Positions 22,522 to 35,812 of a stretch of 64,000 bases of DNA are shown piece by piece. The notes under the pieces were generated by a model. The model was not told where the DNA came from. It saw nothing but the letters and a program-made list of their open reading frames with translations, and did not search any database. How positions within the stretch are numbered: the stretch's first letter is position 1; each line of letters opens with the position of its first letter. The translations under genes and the position numbers were made by a program. The DNA is from Tiliqua scincoides (lineage: Eukaryota > Chordata > Lepidosauria > Squamata > Scincidae), in assembly GCF_035046505.1 (NCBI RefSeq), contig NC_089830.1, positions 6,252,315 through 6,316,314 of the forward strand. Direction: 5' to 3'.

Positions 22522-23096
22522 CAGTGGTTCTCTTTAGCACTGGGACCCCCTTTTTAGAATGACAGTCTGTCAGGACCCACCAGAAGTGATGCCACTGATG
22601 TGGAAATGATGTCATAGCCAGAAGTGACATCATCAAGCAGGAAAATTTTTAACACCCTCCCTACAAATCAAATCAATCAAGTAATAAGTAAATTAAATGT
22701 TTATAATAAATATGTTTTAAAAATTATTTAAAATAAAGAAGAACCCTCCTAACCCACCCAAGCAGTTGCTGATGTTTTAAAAAAAATTCCCCAAACATCC
22801 CAAAGGCTGCAATCCTATCCACATTTACCAGGGAGTAAGCCTAGTAACTATTGATTGTCATTATTAAAAGCATATAAAGTACATAGTAGCCTGTTAAAAG
22901 TACAGATCTTTAGCATTTCCCCAAATACACTCACATACTGTTGCAAGGTACCCAAGATGCTTACCTCGCATCAATACCATGGTGGCTCAAGACTAAAATA
23001 TGAAAAATAAAATACACATTGAAATGAATGGGGACCCACCTGAAATTGACTCATGACCCACCTAGTGGGTCTTGACCCACAGTTTGAGAAACACTG
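22522..23096. mobile_element. hAT-type non-autonomous element, nearly complete
   Basis: Ends CAGTGGTTCTCTTTAGCACT and CACAGTTTGAGAAACACTG. Flanks CTATAGTT and CTGTCATT match at 5 of 8. Same family as 7222-7766 in the other orientation, and the reference for how that family reads unbroken. Confidence 0.82.
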
Positions 23097-23104
23097 CTGT
23101 CATT

Positions 23105-23884
23105 ATTGAAAGTGCAGTTCGGCATTGGGCATTCACGCCAATGAAGAAGCACCAAAGGAGCACCACTCCTATCAAATGGAGCGGATTCTGGAGTGTCCGT
23201 TCCAGCCAGTGTGACTCATTTGCATTAGCTGAAGGGGCTTTCTGATCTGTTCATCCCGAGACGGCCCACAGTGTGTTGAAAACATATTGAGTATATTTGC
23301 CTGCCGGAGCTCTTGACATGGGGGCAGGGCATTGGAAAGGCATCCTTTATAAAACTTATTTTTTCGCAGATTTCATTTTTCCCCCAAGGAGGAAAAGTGC
23401 AGAAACTGTGTCATGTGTTTTTATTCCAGGGACGCATTTTTATAAACTAAATTATAATCGCTTTACAAGTGTACTAGGTAGGTACACTTGGATTGGATCC
23501 AAGCCCCCTCTTGCACAGGTTTTGAAAGGTTGCCGCGTCCCCCCAAATGAAGCTCCATGACCTCACTGGGGTCCCAACCCACAGGCTGAAGAAAGCTGAT
23601 ATATAACATATATCATATAACATAACGATGTATTGATGTTCAAAGTTTCCTGCAGGTGTTGAAAAAGAAGTCAGAATTCTGCTTGAGCATCTTGTAGTAG
23701 GGTGCCATCGTTCTCCGGATTCTTCTCCCGTAGAAGATGAGCAAAGTCAAGGTACCATTTACCTATGTTTAGATGGGAGATGGGCAGAGGTCCCAGCAAA
23801 CTAGGCTGCATCAACAAAAATACTGTACTAGGTTATTGCTTGTGTGTACAATCAGGCTAGTATTTATGGGGATAGTAAATGCTG
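23105..23884. other. Intergenic, nothing recognised
   Basis: No gene or repeat family that I recognise. Confidence 0.4.
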
Positions 23885-24055
23885 CAAAGGGGCGGTGAGG
23901 CAGTGAGTGGGTTCTATTAATGGCTTTGCCACAGACTTCCTCTGTGACTGCAGGCAAGTCGTTTGACCGCTCGGAGTTTCCCCTTGCATACAGTGCAATT
24001 AATAAGACTCAACACCTACCTCACAGAGGGCGTAGCACCAGGTAATGAGTGCTTG
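23885..24055 (+). mobile_element. MIR-like CORE-SINE, old
   Basis: GGCTTTGCCACAGACTTCC, TGTGACTGCAGGCAAGTCGT and CACCTACCTCACAGAGGG follow the MIR order of motifs. More diverged than the two other SINEs. Confidence 0.6.
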
Positions 24056-25010
24056 GAAGGTGCATTCAGATTCAGAGATGAAAGGTGCTGGAGGTGGGAA
24101 GGCTGTCATTACAGGCGGATCAGCAGTGACGCAGGCTGGTGGAATACCACCACACACCTCTGTGAGCTGTTTAGGAATCAACAACCCACAGGCAGGGCCT
24201 CACAACAGTGACATCTGGTGGGAATCAGGCCTACCAATGGCTCCACCCTGGGAGGAAGGAAGGCAGGCAGCGAGCAGAGAGCAGAAGGAACAGATCTGAG
24301 TTCACATTTCTTACAGGTGCACTGGAACACTGAATTTGGGCTTATTCAAGTAAACCAGTTCTCTAGTCCTCATTGTGGCAAGGGCCATAATCATAAAATA
24401 CAGAATCAACATCAGCTGAAGCTCAGGATGTGTGAACAGTGAAGGGCGTGTGTTCCCCTGACCAGGGCCTAGGAGAGGGGGTAAAGAGGGTAATTTGTAC
24501 CTGGGCGGTCAAAAGGGGGGCCCAGGAGCCAATGGAGGGGGCCCAGAAATTTCCTGGGATCTGACATTTCCCTATCTACTCAGACTTGTTGCCTATATGG
24601 GATGCTTGTTGCTATATGGGTCACTACCATGACTGGGGATGCTGGGAACACTACTGCTCTGTTTCATCTCTCCCCCTTTGCAAAAGGGCCGAAAAGAAAC
24701 TTCATACCCCCTGATAAAATTCCTTTCAGAGGCCCTGCCCCTGACAACCAAACATCATTTGTAAAGACAGTGGTGAGAGGGCTCAAGCTTCTGACATGGG
24801 AACCCCTCCTGTTACCCCAGACCTGCAGGAGTCCTTTGTGGTTGCAACTAGTAGTAAGGCAAAAGCACTCTGAAGATACTCAAGGATCGTTTTCATTACT
24901 GCTTCCAGGGCCTCTGAGAAGAATTTTATCAGGGGTTCAAAGATCCTTTTGGGTCCCTTCCCTTCTCCATGAGATCATAATTTATACGACTTACAATATA
25001 TAAAACTTTG

Positions 25011-25102
25011 GGCACAATCCTAACCAGGTCTACTCAGAAGTAAGTCCTATTGTGTTCAATGGGACTTACTCCCAGGAAAGTGAGGTTAGGATTGCAGCCT
25101 AT
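25011..25102. mobile_element. CAATCCTA-family MITE
   Basis: GGGCACAATCCTAACCAGG at the left, GAGGTTAGGATTGCAGCC at the right. One of the best-kept copies. Confidence 0.85.
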
Positions 25103-25149
25103 GAATCCTAGGCTGCATTTTGTGAATTCCAGGTTTCACACAATATCTA

Positions 25150-25245
25150 TTTACTTATTCTTATTTGTTTGTTTGTTTGTTTGTTTGATTTGTAATCCGC
25201 CTTTCTCCCCGGAGGGCACCCAAGGCGGCTAACAACATTTAGTAG
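25150..25245 (-). mobile_element. LINE/SINE 3' tail fragment
   Basis: Minus strand reads GTTAGCCGCCTTGGGTGCCC, then GGAGAAAGGCGGATTACAAA and a (CAAA)n tail. It resembles the L2-like tail at 14580-14620. Confidence 0.65.
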
Positions 25246-25897
25246 TCATAAAATGCGTAAAAACAACAGCAATAAAATAGATAATAAAATAGACAATATT
25301 GTATCTACAAACATTTTCTGAGATTCCAGGAAATTTTCAGCTCCTCTCCTTTGGATCCTGGGCCCCCTTTTTGACCCCAGGCCTAGGTACGATGTACGCG
25401 TATGTTCTGCACCAGTGGTGGTCCTGGAATATTGTGCCTCCCTAGGACGAGCCTGGAAGTTGCACCCCCCTTCTTAAAGGATCTTAAAACATCTGGAGGC
25501 CTCAGAAGGCTTTTTTGGGGGCCTTAACATCACTTCCAGTCGTCGTCCCCCGCCCACCAGAAAACAAGAAGTGATGGTTTAAGGCCCTCAGAGGCTTGGG
25601 GAGGCGGTGTAACCCTCATAATGCCTCCAGACTGGGAGGCAGCAGGCGCAGGCAGTCCCTGGGTCGGCACAGTTGGGGGGTGTCACTACTGCCAGCTATG
25701 CCACCTGGGAGCACTTGCTCCCGCTGCACCCCTATGTATACCACTGCCCTGCACCTCACTCTCACTGGGCTCTGGTGAGATAAGAAAATGTAAGATCCCA
25801 GGAAATTTCCACGCCTCCTACTTTGGCTCCTGGACCCCCTTTGTGACCCCCAGCCCGAGTACAATTTACCCTCTGCACCCGCTTCTCATGGGCCCTG

Positions 25898-28207
25898 ACT
25901 GCTTCACGCACTCCAGAGTAGAGGTTTCTCATCAAACAGAGGTGACGTACTAAGCTTTGCTGAGCTGGGATGAAGATCCAAGCATTCAGAGTTCTTGGCT
26001 CCTAAATAGAAGTAGGACCCACACGGTCCCCCAATACAGACTGGGACAGAAGGACACTCAGTCCTTTTGCCCTCCAGCAACACCTCTTGTAACTGCTGCT
26101 TGCCCTGTGGTCAAAGGGCAAAGGGTGAAAGCCCCCTCCTCTCCATCCTGGCCCCATTCAGGGCTCCAGACAATTTCTCTTTGCCTCTCGAAAACTCAGA
26201 CATGCTGGCCCCAATCCCTCAGTAAGCATATCACCCAGTGGGGGGCTGGCTTTTACAGCGTGCCCTGCTTCTGCCACCTGCTTTGCTGCCCTGCAGAGCA
26301 GGCCCTCTTGTAATCCTGAGAGGCCGAGGAAGGACGTGACCTCAGGAAGAGGCAAGCAGGCTGCTGAGCCAGCAGATTCTCCGTCCCTCTCATTCCAGGG
26401 CTCTTTGTCATCTCACCAAAGCAACTGGGGGGTTGTGAAAGGAGGGCAGGAAAGGTTGCTCCACCCCACCCACTGCCCAAGTCAGCCTTTTCCCTCCCTT
26501 CCCTTCCCTTCCCTTCAGGTTCCCTTTCTTCTCCCTGGCAGTCATGGCAGGGCTGCCAAACCGCACTGGGCAGATCCCTTCTGCCCAGACAAATCACAGA
26601 GAGATAGGAATCAGCTTAGCTCCAGCAGCCTGGAGATGCAAAGGCAATCAGGGTGTGTTGCTTGCCCCAGCTGCCAAGTGTGGCTGAGCCACAGGCCTCC
26701 CTCTGACTCGGCCTACATAGTGGGGAGGGAAGACATTGGCTGTGGCTGCTCTCAAGGGGGGAAGTCCCCAGGAGCTGCAGAGGAGGAACACTCCCTGGGT
26801 CTCCTTTGACTTAGGCTGGCAAAGCGGCTGGCAAGGGTCCAAGGAGACCCATAGGTGATCAGGTAGCCTACCAGGGGGGTATTTTTTACATACCGCCTGC
26901 AGGCTGTCCAATCACTTACCCACCCCACCAGACCATGCAGCGCAGCCTCTGTTGGCGCGGTTACAAGCTATAACATGGCAGGAAATTGGATCGGACAGTC
27001 AATCCCTTGCTTTCCCCTCTCCAGACAGGGTCAGTTCTCCTGTGCACTATCTTTCGGGGGGGAGGGGTGCCCTCGTTCTGTGTGGCCACCACTGAAACTA
27101 GTCCTCCCAGCCCTGCCTCTGAGCAAACAGCAACACCAGGCGCACCCCTTGAAAGAGCACCACAATGAGCCTCTGCATGGACACCAACGGATGCTGCAGT
27201 CGTGTCAGGAGAAGAAGCCCTCCAGACAGGATGTGTCTGCTTGGAAGTACCAGTGTGCCTGTCTGGCTAATTGGTGCTTGTCCCTCAAAGGCAGAGACTC
27301 CGCCTTTTGGTCAGGTCTAATGAAAGGTCAGATCAAGCACTGAGCTGTCTGTTCCATGGCTTTGTTCACCAGCGCATACTTCAAGGCAAGAGGCAGGCAA
27401 ACATGGGGAAAAAAATTTGATCAGCAGGGCCCAGGGATGAGTTCCTGGCCCCACCCAATGGCTTTTTGCCTGTTCACCATAAATCTCGCCCAAGCATGCT
27501 ATAGCTTGGGCCACAGCTATTTTCTCCTACAATCTCTGCAGCCAGAGCAAGGGCTCCTTAACCCCTTCCCCTCCAGGTTAAATGTCCTCCCTTGCACCTC
27601 CAGCTGCTCACTCCCTTGTCCTTGGGTCTTGGCTTGCTCTTGGGTAGTGAGCAGCTGAAGTGCACACGGGGAGAACTCTGGGCTGGTGTCTGCCCTTACC
27701 AGGGAGGGGATGAAAGACTGGCCAGGATGCTACAGATTCCACTTTGCTGAACTTAGCAGCTGTAAGTTTCCCCCAGTGGGCATGCACTCACAGTGGCTTT
27801 CCATAGCTTTCACAGTGGGCCAGTACCCACTGGCTCTGTTGATTTAGTGGCTATAAGCTCAATCAGAGCAAGGGCCTGGTGGTTAAGCTGGGCCTTGGGG
27901 AGCTGTTCTGCAAGCAAGAGCTATGCACAGCAGATTCTGCTGGTGCCTAGCAGGCAAAAGCCCAGCCTGATAAGGAACTTTTATAGCAGTGATTGTTATG
28001 TATGTGAGTATTATCAACAGTGGGAAAAGCAACAGGTTATATGTGATTGGCTGTCCAATCAAAGGTGATGTATGTTGGCTGGAGTTGTATATATATCCGG
28101 GATATCTGTGTATGTGGGTGTGTGTGAATTTAACTCGTTTTGGGGTATGAATAAACTATGATGGAATTTTTATTCAAGTCTACTGATGCGTAAGACCCAC
28201 CATATAA
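25898..28207. other. Intergenic, no supported gene
   Basis: Holds a (TTCCC)n run near 26495-26516. I recognise no coding region or repeat. An AT-rich promoter-like stretch with GAATAAAC near 28150 was considered as an LTR and not accepted. Confidence 0.4.
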
Positions 28208-28435
28208 CAGTGATTTTCAGTCTTTTCCATCTCGTGGCACACTGACAAGGCAATAAAATTGTCAAGGCACACCATCAGGTTTTTGACAATTGACAAGGCA
28301 CACCATGCTGCCAGTGGGGGGCTCACATCCCCATTGGCCCTACTAATAAATGATCCTCCCCCAAATTCCTGTGGCACACCTGTGGACCACTCGAGGCACA
28401 CTATTGTGCCATGGTACAGTGGTTGAAAATGGCTG
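28208..28435. mobile_element. hAT-type MITE (GACAAGGCACACCAT family)
   Basis: Ends CAGTGATTTTCAG and GGTTGAAAATGGCTG. Flanks CCATATAA and CTTTATAA match at 6 of 8. Same family as 56258-56475. Confidence 0.75.
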
Positions 28436-29448
28436 CTTTATAAGATAGCTATTGTATTTAACTATAGAGGTGCGGGTGGTGGAGAGCCAATGGACAGCCT
28501 GATGGAGGGGTCAGTCTGGAGCCAAGGATGCCTTCACCATCCAGAGAACCCTCCAACCTCTGTGGCTCACCTCCTTGGGGAGGGGGGCAGCAATGCACTG
28601 CTCCATGAGTTCCAGGTTCTGGCCCCAACAGCTCTTGACACATGGTCCAGGGTTATAGGTAGCTCTCTTGCACCATTTGGTCACAGGTTGGAGGGGAAAG
28701 GGGTGGAGTTGAAAGTTCAGTAGATTTCTGTCTAGGAGAGGCATCAGGTTGAAAGACAGGAGAGTGTGTGACCAGTGGATTAAGAAAGGTCATGGGCCAT
28801 GGAGAGACACACAAGGCAAGGACAGGTTAGCTGGTCAGGTTCCGTGATGGAATAGGCACCCATGCAGAAGTGGGTGCTGAGTGAAGAACAAGCCCCCCCC
28901 CCGCCCCGAATGTTCTGTAAAGTCATTTACAGAACCCAAGGTGTTGGAAGGGGACTGTCAATAGGCCCAATAAACTTGCAGGTTGGCAGCTTTGGATGGC
29001 TGCAGTGCAGGTCTGGTGAGCCATTCTGAGCCATCCATAACTGGAAGGTTTTGTTTTATTATTGGGGGTAGTTATAGTTCAGGTTTGGTTTTATTATTAT
29101 TGGGGGTTGTTATAGTCCAGCGTTTCTCCACCAGTGGTATTCGTACCATTGGTGGTACTTGAAGTGGTGTCTGGTGGTACGCACGGGACCTCCAGACTTG
29201 TACCACTGGCAGCAACACCAGCAATGCAATGTGTCAAGCAACAGTAGGAGGCTCAGCTTGGTGGGCAGAGCTCCAGCATGTACTTCTCATGCACTCAAAA
29301 AATCTGTCCTGAAAAATCTGTCCCATTTGCCCTGAGTGTTTGCCCTTCCCAGTGTTTGTCATGTTGTGTTTGGCTTCCCAGTCTGCTCTCCCCCTGATAA
29401 ACATAAGAGGATGCCATTTTGAAAGGTGCCTCCTTTGTCTCAAACTAA

Positions 29449-29531
29449 GGCTGCAGTACTGTATGCACTTCCCTAAGAGTTAAGTGCCATTGGATTTAAT
29501 GGGGCTTTTTTCTGAGTAGATGTGCCTAGGT
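29449..29531. mobile_element. Diverged CAATCCTA-family MITE
   Basis: AAGGCTGCAGTACTGTATGC and TCTGAGTAGATGTGCCTAGG with AGTTAAGTGCCATTGG between. Confidence 0.55.
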
Positions 29532-32372
29532 CTCTACTGTACGTAAGTGCAATATACTATGTGTAGGCACCTGGCCCATGGACTCCTGGGCTCTTTGATT
29601 CCTGTGGGGCACAGCAGAAGCCACCTTGCGCTCACAGAAGGCGCCCCTTCCTCCGGCAGCTCTCTTTACCTTGAATGCAGAAACAATGACTGCTGGCCCC
29701 AGGTTGTGCCAGGAGACTCTTACTGGGAGGGCCAAGGCCTCCCTCGCCCACAGCCCCCCACCTGCGGGTGGCTGGCCACACCCTTCATTTTGCTGGACTT
29801 CGGGTTTGCCCTGGGTGTGTCCTGTGTCCCTGTTTATGGGGTGAGGGCATAATTGCTGCGTCCTTGGGAAGGAGGAGCACACTCTTGGCTTCTGGGCCTT
29901 GCAGAGGTTAAGTGCATGACACCTGCCTCTAGTGGAGTTACCCAGCAGGTCTGCCCACCCATTTCCTGCTGTGCTGGTGTCTTTCGGGGTGTCTGGCTTT
30001 CTTGTGGGCAGCCCATTTATTTCCTACTTGGGCTTTGTTGGTAATTGAGCCTTCTTGCCCTGGCGTTCATTAGGGCTCTGAAGAACACAGCAGCCGAGGC
30101 ACCCATTCACTTGGACTGTGGAAAAGAGTCATGAATAATGGAAGCTTCTTTCAGGCCTTGAGCTGCAGACTTCCACTGGTTCTTCGTCCTTGGCCATTTG
30201 TGTTTGCCCAGAGGAATTGTCCTCTCTGTTTACCTTGTGTGTCATCTACATTGACAGGTGCTCACAGAGTAGTGAAGAACGGCCTTGGCATACCCTGTTG
30301 GAACCAGTGAGCACAAAAGTCATGTGTCCAAGTCAGAAGCCCCATGAGTTGCACTTGCAACCACTGGCCTTCCACTGCCCAGAGCAGGAGGGATGGTGCA
30401 GTCTGGCTCACATACTGAACTTGGAGAAGTCTTTCGGTGGAGCAACCCAGAAGGGTGGGGTGGCCCCTAATGCCAAACTGGTGAGTGCCTAAGGGTGCCA
30501 CAGCTGTCTCACAGTGCCCAGGGGAACATCCTAAGGCTTCCTGGCTGTAGGCTACCAGCAGAATTGTGTGTCTTGCTTTCTGAGTATCCTTACCAGTAGC
30601 ATGACATAGCAATGTGCATGGCCAGGAGACGTACCACCTGAGTGTGGTGTGCTGTTCTTTCCACACTGATTTCTGTAAAAAAGCTTGAAAGCTTGGCAGC
30701 AGCCATGCTGGTCTCCCGCTGCAAGCTCTCAACAGCTCAGCTGTGCATTTCAGTGGAAAGTGTCCAGCCCTGCAGCCCTCTGCCTCACGTGGCATGTCCA
30801 CTGCAGAGGACATGAGAGGGCTTGCTTCATTTCGCACTGCTTGGTGCTTTACCCGGCCTTGGGCTAACCCCTGCTCCCTTGCTGTGTGGCCTCTCCCCAG
30901 TGCCCTTTCTGACAGCAGAGGGTAGACCACCGTGGCTTTTCAGAGGGCCAGTTTCAATGCACACAACTCTCATTTCTGCAGTGTTCACGGAAATGTCTGT
31001 GATCGCCTCCTGTCCCCACACAATGGGCAGGACCACTTGGTAGCAGAGGGGTAGCCATGATGCCACACTGTGGAGGTGCAGGACTGCTGAGAGCTGTCAT
31101 TGGGCTTGGGGAAAGATGACTGATTGCTGTCCCCCCCTTCTTACAGTCTCTAGAATACACTTGGGTAATTGAAAGTGCTTTGAAAGTGGATTAAAGCTTC
31201 ATCTTAGGGAGGAGGAGAGTAGTGATGGAGATGGCCTGCTGGCTAGTAAGGGGGTAGGTGGGCTTCTGCCTCTTGCCCCTTTGGCCAGAGAGTTTGAGGG
31301 TGCGAAGCTGACTCCCTGCCTTGGGCATGGGTGCAGAGACACCCCAACAACCAGCCAGCCTACTCGCATGCTGGAGAGGATGCTGAGCTGTGCTGCTGTT
31401 GCCCCCTGCAGGAAAGGGGAGGAAAAGACAGTGAGCATCTTGTTTTAAAAAATGTGTGCCAGAGGTAGCAGGGCACAGCCAAGAAGGTGAGCCTCGTGGT
31501 AATGATGATGAATGTGCAATGGTGCGAATGTATTTGCATGAAGTGGCAAGAGGGCAAGTCCTTGCCTTGAGGGGCTCACAATCGAAAACTGAGCAGAAAT
31601 GAGAAAACAGAAGAAGGTGCAAGAAACGGAGGCAGCCACAGAACTGGAAGGATGTGGCAGGCCTCTGGGTGGTTGGTGCCACTAGTACAGAGTGCCATCC
31701 ACACTTGCTGTGGTTTATGAAGTTTCATAAGCAGAAAACACCAGAGTGACAGGCAAGAGGTGAATGGCAACAAGTGTGGGTTTCTGGTACTTCAGAACCA
31801 ACAAAGCAGCAGGTGACACCTTAAAGGCTTTCCCCTTCAGCAGAAGTTTTCATGGGCTGGGTGCATCTCACACAGTGGACCGAGGTCTCTGAGGGTTCCG
31901 CTGAAAGCAGTGGGTTCACCTTTGAGGTACCACCCCGAGGCTGAGGTGGCTGGAACCCAGTGTGGAGCTTACCTCAAAGAGGCTTGGTGTTCCGGAAGTT
32001 GGGGTGACGTGATGACATTGTAACATCATTGTATCATTGCCAGCTGTTTCTGGTGTGTCCCAATTTGGAGCCAGTCGGAGGCCAGGGAAGGCGGGAGGAC
32101 ACTGTGCATAGAGAAACATCTGAGCACAGAGCTCCGCTCGCCGTTCTGGGCCTTGTCACCCCCCATTCCGGACTGTGTCATGTCACCCTCCCAGAGTACC
32201 GCACCCCAGGTGACCCACAGCAGCCACTCTGGCATTGTGATGCCCCTGGTGCCACTCTTTGTGTGCTGCCACTCTGGAAGCAATTTCAAATGAGGACGAT
32301 GAAGCAGTGACAATTATGTTGCAGGGAAGTACAGATTTAAGTACAGCTTCATTGAAAATGGGTTTCCCCAAC

Positions 32373-32407
32373 TCCCTCCCTCCCTCCCTCACACACACAC
32401 ACACACA
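32373..32407. repeat. (CTCC)n(CA)n microsatellite
   Basis: Four to five CTCC units run into nine CA units. Confidence 0.9.
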
Positions 32408-33479
32408 GTTCATCTGCCCCTTTTATAACTATCACAGTTATAGGAGGCTATGCATACCAGTCAGTCAGCACCTGGATTCCTCAGCAGCCCTTACATTCTT
32501 ATGCCCAATCCCATAACGTTCGACCTCCTGCGCACACACACGCTCCTCTGTGATGCTTCTGTGGCTGAAGTTGTCTCCCATCACTGTTGGGCCTTGTCAA
32601 CTTGTACAACGGTGACTGCTACAAAACTTTCCAGATGACTTGATGCAATTGTTTGTGTGGTTGCTAGGCAATTTGCAAACATCTCCTCATACTTTCCTGG
32701 CTTCAGCTTGGATTCCTCTCTCTCTCTCTCTCTCCTTTGCTTCCCATGTTCAATGTGTCACTTGGTTACATTGTCTTCATCTGCACCACCCTGCACAGAC
32801 CTGCCCTTGCTGAATCTGGGACCATGCTCTGCCTGTTTCTTGGTGCAAACTGGTGCAGCACCACGCTGCCTTGGTCACCGTCTGAACCGCACCTCTGTCA
32901 TGAATTCTCACAAGGTGCCCTCAGGCCAGCCATTCCCACTTAGTCTCAGCTGCAGCTGTGGAAAGAGCCCTGGCTCCCCTTACAGGGTTGTTGTAAGTCC
33001 AACATCAAGCTAGTAACCATCTCTCCCACAAGTCCAGGGCTCATCCAGACCCAGAGCTCTGCTTTAACTGCAGCTTATAAACCACAATGAAACTGAGATT
33101 GAACTCTGGTTTCTAATGCTGTCTTAACCACAGTTTGCAAACCATGATTGTTACGCAACTCTGGGTACTGACAAGCTGCAAGGTTGTGAGGCAGCCAAAC
33201 CATGGTGTGGGTAATGAAACTGGGGAGGTAAGCACAGGGGACAGTGTGCAAGCTGGGTTTATATCCATGACCCAATGTTTAGGCTGTGTTTGGAAATGAC
33301 TGCTGGCAGCCTTGGGCTACGAAAGCAGCAGAACAAAGCAGAATTTGAGGATCACGTTTGGTGTTAGAGGTGGTGTCTTTCTATGAAGTGTCTACATTTT
33401 TCTGTGTGCTCCCTATGCCTGTGGTTCATTCTGCTGTGGGTGAAGCCCACCAGGCCTTCAGGACGGTGCAGGGTATGTT

Positions 33480-33722
33480 CAGGAATGCACTGAATGGCTT
33501 TATGGAAGAAAAATCCATTACAGGTTAAAAGTTGACTGGCTGCAACCCCTTGAGTTTTAGAGGTAGCCTATTGCTGAATGCCAGGTGCGAGGGCGTGGCA
33601 ACAGATTCTAGGTATCTTTCTGCCTTGTGTGCTCCCAGAGGCAACTGATGGGCCACTATGAGATACCAGAAGCTGGACTAGATGGGCCTGATCCAGCAGG
33701 GCTCTTCTTAGGTTAATTCTTC
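33480..33722 (+). mobile_element. CR1 3'-end fragment
   Basis: Starts in the last CR1 codons (TTTATGGAAGAAAAATCC), then AGCTGGACTAGATGGGCC and GATCCAGCAGGGCTCTTC. Confidence 0.78.
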
Positions 33723-35205
33723 CCTGTTGGTTAGGATCCAGTCAAGGATGGCCCTGGGCTTGTTCCTTCTTTCACCAGGTAATTGCAGAGAATGCTTGAG
33801 GGAGCGGCATGTGTTTTCTGAGTTACCTGCCTTGCATCACAGCTGGGCTCACTTATTTGATTTACTTTGCATGGATTTTGAGCGATTTCCATGATTTGGG
33901 AAAAAATGTGGCTTGGCTCACTTCCCTGAGTGACCTGCTTTGTGTGGACTGTGCTTCTTTTCTCCCATTGATTCATTCAAGGTCCTGCAGCTGGGCACAT
34001 CTGTTTGAGATGCAGTTATAGTTAGCATGCTGTCCTCCTGCTACAGTTGGGAACTTACCTGTGTGATCTTGCCCAGACTTTGTGCTGGTAAACTGTGCAT
34101 TCATGAAGCCTTAGAGGTGGTGAACCTCATTTTGCAGTGTTGATAACAGGCCAATCAGGTTTTCAAGTGCTGTGTTATATCTTTAGCCCAAGGAGCAAAA
34201 CGGTTGCAGATTTTAAAGTACTGTAGGTCAAGCAAGTTACAACAGGATGAGCAAGTAGCAGATGACCTTGGCCCAGCTACCAACTTCCAGTATACCTCAG
34301 GGGTTGCTTTGAGGCTAAAGTGGGAGAGGAGCTGTGTGCATCACCCTTGCAGTTCCTTGGCAGAAGGGGCTAAGGGGGTGGGGTAAATGCAAAGCAGTCT
34401 CAAGTCCCTGATCTTTCTTGGAGCAGGTTAACTAAACTTATTGCCATATAGGCCTTCTGGCTGCCTGAGAATCTCTGCAGACCCATGCCAGCTGGTGTAA
34501 GTCCAAGGAGAGCAGGGGGTGTTCTGGAGCACAATTACGGGGATAGGATCTGGCATGCACAATTGCTGCTGGATCCACCCCTCCTTCTCCCAACACCCTC
34601 TCCTCCTACAGCTCAGCCCTGTCACCAACTTACTGGCACCAGTGGTGGCTAGACCATCACTCTGGTGATATGTGCAGAGCCACTTTTTCTAGCAGCCCCA
34701 TTTTGCATGCAAACTTGGCAGCTGCTAGGGCAGTGGTCTGGGCCTTCTGCAAGTTCCATCAGCAGAATGCCTGGATAGGGCTGTTTGTGTGCCCGCCAAT
34801 TGGCTCTGTGTTAATGACAAGTCAGAGAGCAGAGTCTTTGGCCTCAGTCTTAGCGCTTGGTTAGGTCCATACTGATAGAGGCCCAAAGTGAGAGATGGTT
34901 ACACAGGATGAATGACAGGCTACAATGATGGTGTAATTGACAGATACTTGATTTCTGTGACCACAGCCTATTCTTCCAGGACAAAAGACTGCTGGGAAAT
35001 GATGAGTCGCACCTCACAAGAACCAAAAAGACTGTTTTTGGCAGAACCACAGCCAACCTAATCAAGAGGGGGTTAAACTGAAGACTGAGTTGCAGTTGGG
35101 GGTATGTTTAGAGGTGCCTAGCAAGTCCCAAACAGCAGAAGGGAAATTAGAACTGTTAAAAGCAAAAATAATGTAATCACAACCTACTAAAAATTAAAAC
35201 ATTCA

Positions 35206-35211
35206 TTTATT
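35206..35211 (-). terminator. SLC9A1: Distal AATAAA, possible alternative SLC9A1 poly(A) signal
   Basis: AATAAA on the minus strand in an AT-rich stretch, 3.5 kb past the SLC9A1 stop. A MITE and a Tigger element lie between, so this is a weak candidate. Confidence 0.2.
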
Positions 35212-35812
35212 AGAATATTTATGTAAAAAGATTCTTTACCTATCTTTTTATACAAGTTTTTTTCTCATTGCTTTAAGTGCTCCTGCTGGAGACATAGTAC
35301 ATGAAAGCACATAGAGGCTCCATTCAGCCTGAAGCTGACAGCCACAGCAAGGCCCACAAGCCACAGAGTGCACACAGTCATGGGAACAAACCACACAGGC
35401 CCGCTTCTGCCACCCTACCCCCCTTACCTCTGCTGTGGTGAAGTTCTTCCCCCCCTGGAGGGGAGTCTTGATTTGGATGGAAGAATGGACAGGCACACGC
35501 ATAGTAATTCAATGGGCCATGCCCAGCTCTCTGGACCAGGGCCCAAGGTCGCCAGATGTACAGAGCAGCAAATCACGACACCATTTTGCGCAGGCAGACG
35601 CTGTATGGCTAAAGGCACGACACGGGGCAGAGAAAGGAAATGCCCCCTACAGGGAATAGGGTGGGGAATGGGACAGAAGGCTATGAACTACTGGGAGGAA
35701 ATTGGCACGGCTCTGTAGAGCTCGGGGTCTTGGAAATGATTTTTGCCGAGAAACTCACAAGGTCAAAAGTATAGAATGTAGCCCCTCTCCCCATATTTTG
35801 CATTCACAGCTA

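Larger units (their letters stand above)
24463..25897. mobile_element. DNA transposon pieces with long inverted ends
   Basis: A block at 24463-24580 (GTACCTGGG, GGGGCCCAGGAGCC, AAATTTCCTGGGATCT) recurs inverted at about 25310-25400 and again at about 25777-25897. The outermost ends are CAGGGCCTAGGAGA and TCTCATGGGCCCTG. This looks like one element with roughly 85-120-bp inverted ends plus a second right end. Target duplication unclear. A MITE and a LINE tail lie inside. Confidence 0.55.
28436..35804. other. Intergenic stretch, sparse recognisable content
   Basis: Contains a MITE (29449-29531), one hAT-like end near 29119 (CAGCGTTTCTCCACCAG), microsatellites near 32373-32407 and 32717-32732, and a CR1 fragment at 33480-33722. 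A 222-codon open frame (30262-30930, minus) has no recognisable domain and I do not call it a gene. Confidence 0.45.

Noticed and set aside
27980-28205. Possible solo LTR (TATA-like TATATATATCC near 28090, GAATAAAC near 28150)
   Set aside because: No matching short duplications and no clear TG/CA ends were found, so the case is too weak.
30262-30930. 222-codon open frame, minus strand, intergenic
   Set aside because: No recognisable domain, no splice or promoter context, and unremarkable composition. A protein search or RNA-seq would be needed to revive it.
31191-31682. 163-codon minus-strand open frame with hydrophobic stretches
   Set aside because: Overlapping open frames in the same strand and low-complexity Phe/Leu/Ser content; no family resemblance.
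35248-35502. Minus-strand open frame between the two candidate SLC9A1 poly(A) signals
   Set aside because: No domain, short, and no splice signals linking it to SLC9A1.
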